Below, one piece after another: positions 59,794 to 64,000 of a DNA stretch of 64,000 nt. The stretch's first letter is position 1. Each line of letters begins with the position of its first letter. A program made the translations under genes and the position numbers. The DNA is taken from NCBI GenBank assembly GCA_002412765.1, contig DHVR01000005.1, positions 124,001 to 188,000 of the forward strand, in the 5' to 3' direction. A model generated the notes under the pieces. The model did no database searches. It saw nothing but the letters and a program-made list of their open reading frames with translations, and had not been told where the DNA came from. This DNA comes from Leptolinea sp. UBA5203. Its GTDB lineage: Bacteria; Chloroflexota; Anaerolineae; Anaerolineales; Anaerolineaceae.

Positions 59794-60044
59794 GGTAATT
59801 CTCCTTTCTCGATATGAAACGCAAAAGCGATGGTCCCCAAAAAAGAGATTAAAGCCAAAGCAAGGGCTACATCTAAATAGATGGATTGATCAGAGCGAAC
59901 TGCGTGGGCAGTAATCATCCCGACCGCAATGATCGCCATTAAATCAAGGGCTACGACTCGATCAGGAAGCGATGGACCTTTTAGCAATCTGATGAATGCA
60001 ATGACCATCCCGAGGATCAATACTCCAAAAATGATATTAATCAT
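59778..60044 (-). CDS. mrpF: Mrp/Mnh antiporter subunit F
   Basis: An 88-residue subunit with three helices: INIIFGVLILGMVIAFIRLLKGPSLPDRVVALDLMAIIAVGMITAHAV, the MnhF/PhaF signature with the GPSLPDRVVALD loop. ATG 60044 is fixed by AAAGGA upstream and by family length; the frame could extend to 60176 but this would overlap mrpE. The 3' end overlaps mrpG, as in most mrp operons. Confidence 0.92.
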   Translation of the reverse strand: MINIIFGVLILGMVIAFIRLLKGPSLPDRVVALDLMAIIAVGMITAHAVRSDQSIYLDVALALALISFLGTIAFAFHIEKGELPWKKS

Positions 60045-60060
60045 ATACACAATCCTTTCA

Positions 60061-60534
60061 CTATCGTAGTAAATCCAAAAGTTTATTTTCCAATCTTTGA
60101 AGCCCATTGATAGCTTTTTCCTCATCTTCGGCGTAGATCGCATGGACGTAAAGCACTGTGTGATCTGATGAAACATCCAGACTTAAACTTCCTGGAGTCA
60201 ATGTGAGCAAGTTGGATAACAAAACAATTTCGGCTTGAGTGCGTGCGTTCATTTTGTAGGCTATGACTCGCGGACGCATGTGGTGTTTTATTGATAGCAC
60301 ATCGATCGCAACCCTGAGACTGGCGATCAACAACTCCCAAATAAAAAAGAGCATAAACCCAATTCCTTTTGGGACTTTTTCAAAATATTTTGATTGGGGC
60401 AAGGCGTGGCGCGAAAGGAATAACACAATGTATCCTAATAGATATCCGACCAACAAGTTCTGTGGTGAAAAACTACCTAAAAAGGCTGCCCATGCGAGTG
60501 TAAGAAAGAGATTCATGAGGATGTAAAAACTCAT
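60061..60534 (-). CDS. mrpE: Mrp/Mnh antiporter subunit E
   Basis: A 157-residue subunit with two N-terminal helices and a cytoplasmic domain: LLIASLRVAIDVLSIKHHMRPRVIAYKMNARTQAEIVLLSNLLTLTPGSLSLDVSSDHTVLYVHAIYAEDEE, characteristic of MnhE/PhaE. Its ATG overlaps the mrpD stop by 4 bases, as is usual in the operon. It is needed for complex assembly in known systems. Confidence 0.92.
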   Translation of the reverse strand: MSFYILMNLFLTLAWAAFLGSFSPQNLLVGYLLGYIVLFLSRHALPQSKYFEKVPKGIGFMLFFIWELLIASLRVAIDVLSIKHHMRPRVIAYKMNARTQAEIVLLSNLLTLTPGSLSLDVSSDHTVLYVHAIYAEDEEKAINGLQRLENKLLDLLR

Positions 60535-62030
60535 CGTACTCCTCCCAAAACAGCGGTAAAGTATAGTGCTGGTTGCGAGAGTTGAATGCCGGTGCGCATT
60601 GCGATATCAAGAACAGGCCCGATCCCTAAACCGATCAGCACTGTCAAGCTAGCCAACAAAACAATCGGCAGGATCATTGGTTTACATAGCGTTTTTTCTT
60701 GGGAAGTAGCAGGATTTAGTGAGGGTTTCCAAAAGGCTTCATTCCATAGTTTGGTCATTGAAAATAACGTTAGGAGACTGACGATTAGTGCAATACTGAC
60801 GATCCAATATTGTGATTCAAGCAAACCTGCCCTGATAAGATTAAATTTTGCAAAGAAACCTGAAAGCGGTGGAATACCTGCCAATGACATGGCGGGAATA
60901 AGAAAGAGGATGGCCAAGGCTGGTTGTTTGCGATACAGCCCGCCGAGTTTTTTTAACTCTGCGGTTTTTCCCAGATATTCTACTATACCACTGATCAAAA
61001 AGAGGTTGGTTTTCACCAAAATATGATGGACGATATAAAAAACAGAGGCTGCCAATGCCAGAGGAGTGTAAAGCCCTAGTCCCATGATCATATACCCGAT
61101 CTGACTGACAATGTGAAATGAGAGCACTCGACGAAATTCATTTTGTACGATGGCCCCTAAAACACCAATTATCATGGTTAACCCAGCTAAAACAAGAATT
61201 AGTGTATGCGTGAAGGGGATATCTTGTAGGAAAATGAGGGTAAAAACTCTAATCAGAGCATAAACCCCTACTTTCGTCAATAATCCTGAAAAAATCGCGG
61301 CAATGGCTGCGGGTGGGGTGTGATAGGATGCGGGGAGCCAGAAGAAAAGCGGGAATATAGCCGCCTTGATGCCAAATGCTGCCAAAAACAAGACAGCCAT
61401 AGTTGATATAAGCGCTCGTGAAGAGCTTGTATCAATTTGTGAAAACTTAAAAGCCAGGTCAGCCATGCTTAGTGTGCCTGCTGTACCATAAAGAATTCCT
61501 AATGCCGCAAGAAACATGGCTGAAGAGATCAAATTGATGGTGACATATTTTAATGCTCCTGCCATTTGTGCGCGCTCTCCCCCCAGCGCCATCATCACAA
61601 ACGATGAGATCAACATGACCTCAAACCAAACATACAAGTTAAAAATATCAGCCGTGAGAAAAGCTCCATTAACCCCCATCAACAAAAAGTGAAAAAGAGC
61701 ATAATAACCGAATGCAATGCGACTATTTCCGATCATGGCCAATGAATACCAACCCACCGCCAGACCAACAATAGCAGTTAACAATTGCATTGTTGCGCTA
61801 AAAAGGTCAGACACTAAGGTAATACCATATGGTGCCGGCCAGGAACCAATTTGTATAACAAGGATATCGTGTTTTAGGGTTAGCAAGAACAAGGTGAGAC
61901 TGGCACAAAATAGGAAAACTGTTCCAAGCAACCCCAAAATTCGTTGAAGGCGGATTGACTTATAGGTCAGCAAACACAATACACCAAACAGAAAAGGGAT
62001 CAGAATGGGCGCTACCAATAAATTGGTCAT
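60531..62030 (-). CDS. mrpD: Mrp/Mnh antiporter subunit D (NuoN/NuoM-like)
   Basis: A 499-residue membrane subunit with about 14 helices, homologous to complex I NuoL/M/N proton-channel subunits. Conserved text is MGVNGAFLTADIFNLYVWFEVMLISSFVMMALGGE, with the key Glu in WFEVMLIS, and further FLAAFGIKAAIFPLFFWLPASYHTPPAAIAAIFSGLLTKVGVYALIRV with a Lys in helix 7, then LVKTNLFLISG with another Lys. GIPPLSGFFAKFNLI is typical. Its start overlaps the stop of mrpC (ATGA). Confidence 0.93.
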   Translation of the reverse strand: MTNLLVAPILIPFLFGVLCLLTYKSIRLQRILGLLGTVFLFCASLTLFLLTLKHDILVIQIGSWPAPYGITLVSDLFSATMQLLTAIVGLAVGWYSLAMIGNSRIAFGYYALFHFLLMGVNGAFLTADIFNLYVWFEVMLISSFVMMALGGERAQMAGALKYVTINLISSAMFLAALGILYGTAGTLSMADLAFKFSQIDTSSSRALISTMAVLFLAAFGIKAAIFPLFFWLPASYHTPPAAIAAIFSGLLTKVGVYALIRVFTLIFLQDIPFTHTLILVLAGLTMIIGVLGAIVQNEFRRVLSFHIVSQIGYMIMGLGLYTPLALAASVFYIVHHILVKTNLFLISGIVEYLGKTAELKKLGGLYRKQPALAILFLIPAMSLAGIPPLSGFFAKFNLIRAGLLESQYWIVSIALIVSLLTLFSMTKLWNEAFWKPSLNPATSQEKTLCKPMILPIVLLASLTVLIGLGIGPVLDIAMRTGIQLSQPALYFTAVLGGVR

Positions 62031-62392
62031 GCGTTTTCCTCACCTCCGATGGCTAAACTCCGCATTTTATCTAGATCGTCAGTTTTGACACTCTTGTAAG
62101 CCCTGTAGGTGAGTGCTAACGCAAAAGCAGTTAGTCCAAAACTGATTACAATAGCAGTCAACACCAAAGCTTGCGGCAAGGGATCTGCATGGGGCTGACT
62201 TAATACAGTTTGATCCGCATTGATCACGGGTGAATTTCCACGGGTCAAACCTGAACTGGTAAAAATCAGCATATTGGTTGCTTGACTGAGCAGCACAATG
62301 CCGATTAGGATTTTAACCAGGCTGCGGCGCAATATCATATAAACAGCGGCAGCATATAAACTGCCGATCATAATCGCAAGAATTATTTCCAT
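62027..62392 (-). CDS. mrpC: Mrp/Mnh antiporter subunit C (NuoK-like)
   Basis: A 121-residue, three-helix NuoK-like subunit: MIGSLYAAAVYMILRRSLVKILIGIVLLSQATNMLIFTSSGL, then DPLPQALVLTAIVISFGLTAFALALTYRAYK, which carries the PQALVLTAIVI signature. It starts 2 bases after the mrpB stop with GGAG overlap and ends inside mrpD (4-bp overlap). Confidence 0.93.
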   Translation of the reverse strand: MEIILAIMIGSLYAAAVYMILRRSLVKILIGIVLLSQATNMLIFTSSGLTRGNSPVINADQTVLSQPHADPLPQALVLTAIVISFGLTAFALALTYRAYKSVKTDDLDKMRSLAIGGEENA

Positions 62393-62394
62393 GG

Positions 62395-62811
62395 TCAGAT
62401 CTCCTCTTCAAAAATGAAAACAAACATGAGGGTCACACCGGCTACGACAAAAAAGACTCCCAGATCAAAAAAGAATGGCGTGCCGAGATGGAAGGAGGCG
62501 TTTCCGGGAGTTGGAATTTTGAACCACACTCCAGTCAGGAAGGGTTTTCCCAATAATATGGGGATCAATCCGCTCGTAAGTGCTAATAATAAGCCTGATC
62601 CAATGAGGATGCGTGGATCGAAGGATAAAACTTGTCTGGCGCGTTTTGCGCCATAAGCAATGGTATATAACGAGAGACTGGCTGCAGCAATTAACCCGGC
62701 AGCAAAACCGCCTCCTGGTTCGTTATGGCCACGAAGGAATGTATACACAGAGAATAAAAGCAGTAAAGGCAATAGATAACGTATCGTTACTCGGAGAATA
62801 AAGGAATTCAT
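62395..62811 (-). CDS. mrpB: Mrp/Mnh antiporter subunit B
   Basis: A 138-residue MnhB subunit with four helices: RYLLPLLLLFSVYTFLRGHNEPGGGFAAGLIAAASLSLYTIAYG, the highly conserved GHNxPGGGFxxGL motif of MnhB, and GTPFFFDLGVFFVVAGVTLMFVF. Its ATG overlaps the mrpA stop by 4 bases. A separate mrpB gene means this is a seven-gene group 1 type operon, not the fused six-gene form. Confidence 0.93.
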   Translation of the reverse strand: MNSFILRVTIRYLLPLLLLFSVYTFLRGHNEPGGGFAAGLIAAASLSLYTIAYGAKRARQVLSFDPRILIGSGLLLALTSGLIPILLGKPFLTGVWFKIPTPGNASFHLGTPFFFDLGVFFVVAGVTLMFVFIFEEEI

Positions 62812-64000
62812 TTGTTGATCTCCTTGTTATCTTTTCTGCTGCGTAATTTTAGCAATGCTAACACGCCCATGGCGGCAATTGCTAAAACGGTTATTTCTCC
62901 GAGTGTGTCCAACCCTCTAAAATCGATCAAGATCACATTAACTACGTTTCGGCCATGTCCAATTAGGTAGGCATTCTCAGCATAATAATGTGAAATCGGC
63001 GGAAAAATTTGCCTGCCCAATGACGACAAGATTAACATGGTCATTAACACACCGGTGAACAAGGCGATAATCACATCTCGGATCCTTGCATGCCGGGAAC
63101 TGAAATCTGCAAAACGAGGCATATGATAAAAAGCGACGACGAATAAAATAACAGTAAGAGATTCAATAAGAAATTGAGTCATAGCCAGGTCAGGAGCGCC
63201 AAACAACAAATACAGTAAAGCGATGCAAAATCCAATTGCACCCATCGAGGCAACTGCTGAGAGACGAGATTTTGAGATTGCAGCGTTAAACGCAGCAACG
63301 ATAATGATTAACACCAAACCGATTTCGTAAAATCTTGGTGCCAATAATTGCCGGGGTAGTTGCCATCCACCTTTCAATAGAAGGGTTAAACCAACCCCTC
63401 CGACCACAGAGACAATGATCGTTGATAAGTAATATCTTAAATACCCGTTTTGTAATTTATCAATGATCATAGAGGAGGTTTTAAGTAGAAATTTCCATGA
63501 TAGCTGGTAAACCTTTTCGGGGCCAGGCAATTGATACAGCTTTTGCACCATTTGCCTTATAGGAGAAATAAATAGATAAACTCCGATTCCAACAAAGAGT
63601 GTCATTAAACTTAAAGTGAATGCGGGGGTAAGCCCATGCCAAAGCGTAAGTTTTATGCTGGTAGCTTGGTTAATGGTTGTGTTAACCACTGCTTGTATTA
63701 TCTCGCCACTTCTGGCTACGAAAATTCCGGCCAACAATCCACCAACTGCAAGAATGAGGGGGCCGATAACCATGACAGGTGGTGCTTCATGAATCGTCTT
63801 TTGTGAGGATATTGAAATCTCGGCAGGGCGTCTCCAGAAGCTGCTAACAGATACAAGAGCTGCAACAATCACGTTTGCTATAGCCGCGAAAATAACGGAA
63901 GCAAGCATCCATGGATTGGCAAGTAAAACCCTTTCATAGAGTAGTTCTTTTGCTATAAATCCAAAAAATGGTAAAACACCTGCCATAGATAGGGCAGCGA
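62808..64000 (-). CDS. mrpA: Mrp/Mnh antiporter subunit A, C-terminal part (gene runs off the window)
   Basis: The frame is open to the window's right edge, so the N-terminal half of this roughly 750-800 residue protein lies beyond it. The visible part begins AALSMAGVLPFFGFIAKELLYERVL, the conserved NuoL-like LAGxPPFxGFxxKE region, followed by several helices and the MrpA-specific C-terminal half: FLIESLTVILFVVAFYHMPRF, RDVIIALFTGVLMTMLILSSLG, GRNVVNVILIDFRGLDTLGEITVLAIAAMGVLALLKLR, the domain related to MnhB/MbhE that helps form the Na+ path. It is the first gene of the mrp operon. Confidence 0.93.
   Translation of the reverse strand, partial: AALSMAGVLPFFGFIAKELLYERVLLANPWMLASVIFAAIANVIVAALVSVSSFWRRPAEISISSQKTIHEAPPVMVIGPLILAVGGLLAGIFVARSGEIIQAVVNTTINQATSIKLTLWHGLTPAFTLSLMTLFVGIGVYLFISPIRQMVQKLYQLPGPEKVYQLSWKFLLKTSSMIIDKLQNGYLRYYLSTIIVSVVGGVGLTLLLKGGWQLPRQLLAPRFYEIGLVLIIIVAAFNAAISKSRLSAVASMGAIGFCIALLYLLFGAPDLAMTQFLIESLTVILFVVAFYHMPRFADFSSRHARIRDVIIALFTGVLMTMLILSSLGRQIFPPISHYYAENAYLIGHGRNVVNVILIDFRGLDTLGEITVLAIAAMGVLALLKLRSRKDNKEINK

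Noticed and set aside
1..64000. tRNA, rRNA, known riboswitches, intact transposases
   Set aside because: I scanned for T-loop (GGTTCGA) and other landmarks by eye and saw no convincing match; a covariance-model search would be decisive.

Overview
The window looks like a chromosomal piece of a strictly anaerobic, Gram-positive-like or monoderm bacterium, most probably a Chloroflexota member of the Anaerolineae type. This is an inference from gene content, not from a marker gene. The clues are secreted proteins with long Thr/Pro tails, lipoproteins with TPTP linkers, MalT-like LuxR regulators with a recurrent small partner protein, oxygen-sensitive class I fumarase, ferredoxin-bearing MinD ATPases, and a multisubunit Mrp-type cation/proton antiporter. 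I see no rRNA, tRNA, CRISPR array or intact insertion sequence.

Layout. 1-5 kb: the end of an unidentified gene, a secreted lytic-transglycosylase-like protein whose Thr/Pro tail is cut by an in-frame stop, and the two-subunit class I fumarase. 5-19 kb: a propeller lipoprotein, then an alpha-glucoside utilisation locus (divergent GH31 and ROK regulator, ABC binding protein and two permeases, GH15, second GH31, MFS exporter or importer). Two copies of a 17-bp palindrome mark the likely ROK operators. The ABC ATPase is absent and must be supplied from elsewhere. 19-21.4 kb: an AT-rich island of orphan immunity-like genes. 21.6-29.4 kb: a MalT-like regulator followed by small membrane proteins (DUF4386 tandem with a third remnant), an MDR oxidoreductase, a CPBP protease and a DUF333 lipoprotein.

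30-43 kb is the most distinctive part. It holds PadR plus two DUF5320 Gly/Met/Arg-rich proteins, OsmC, an XRE-cupin regulator fused to a dinitrogenase-cofactor (DIM, ORP/NifX-like) domain, a free DIM protein, two MinD-type ATPases each with two inserted 4Fe-4S sites, a MIP18/DUF59 protein, CGGC and DUF364 putative metal-binding proteins, a radical SAM protein, an Mrp ATPase fused to a NifU/IscU-like scaffold, and a CBS-like/small-GTPase pair. It resembles the ORP-Mrp loci known in anaerobes, with added fusions. 44-50.8 kb carries thiol-disulfide genes (DsbD-like, CcdA, thioredoxins) and an ArsR-controlled permease/redox-active-disulfide/DGC cluster with a clear palindromic operator.

51-59 kb is a secreted-protein and RHS region: a 1,394-residue surface protein with six 82-residue repeats and three PA14-like domains, followed by decayed RHS cassettes. 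One ends in a metallopeptidase (HEVGH) toxin-like domain broken by in-frame stops and is overlapped by an intact lipoprotein gene. That lipoprotein has a paralogue in the 20-kb island, which suggests a toxin-associated or immunity lipoprotein family. 59.4-64 kb, minus strand: mrpG-F-E-D-C-B and the 3' part of mrpA, running off the window.
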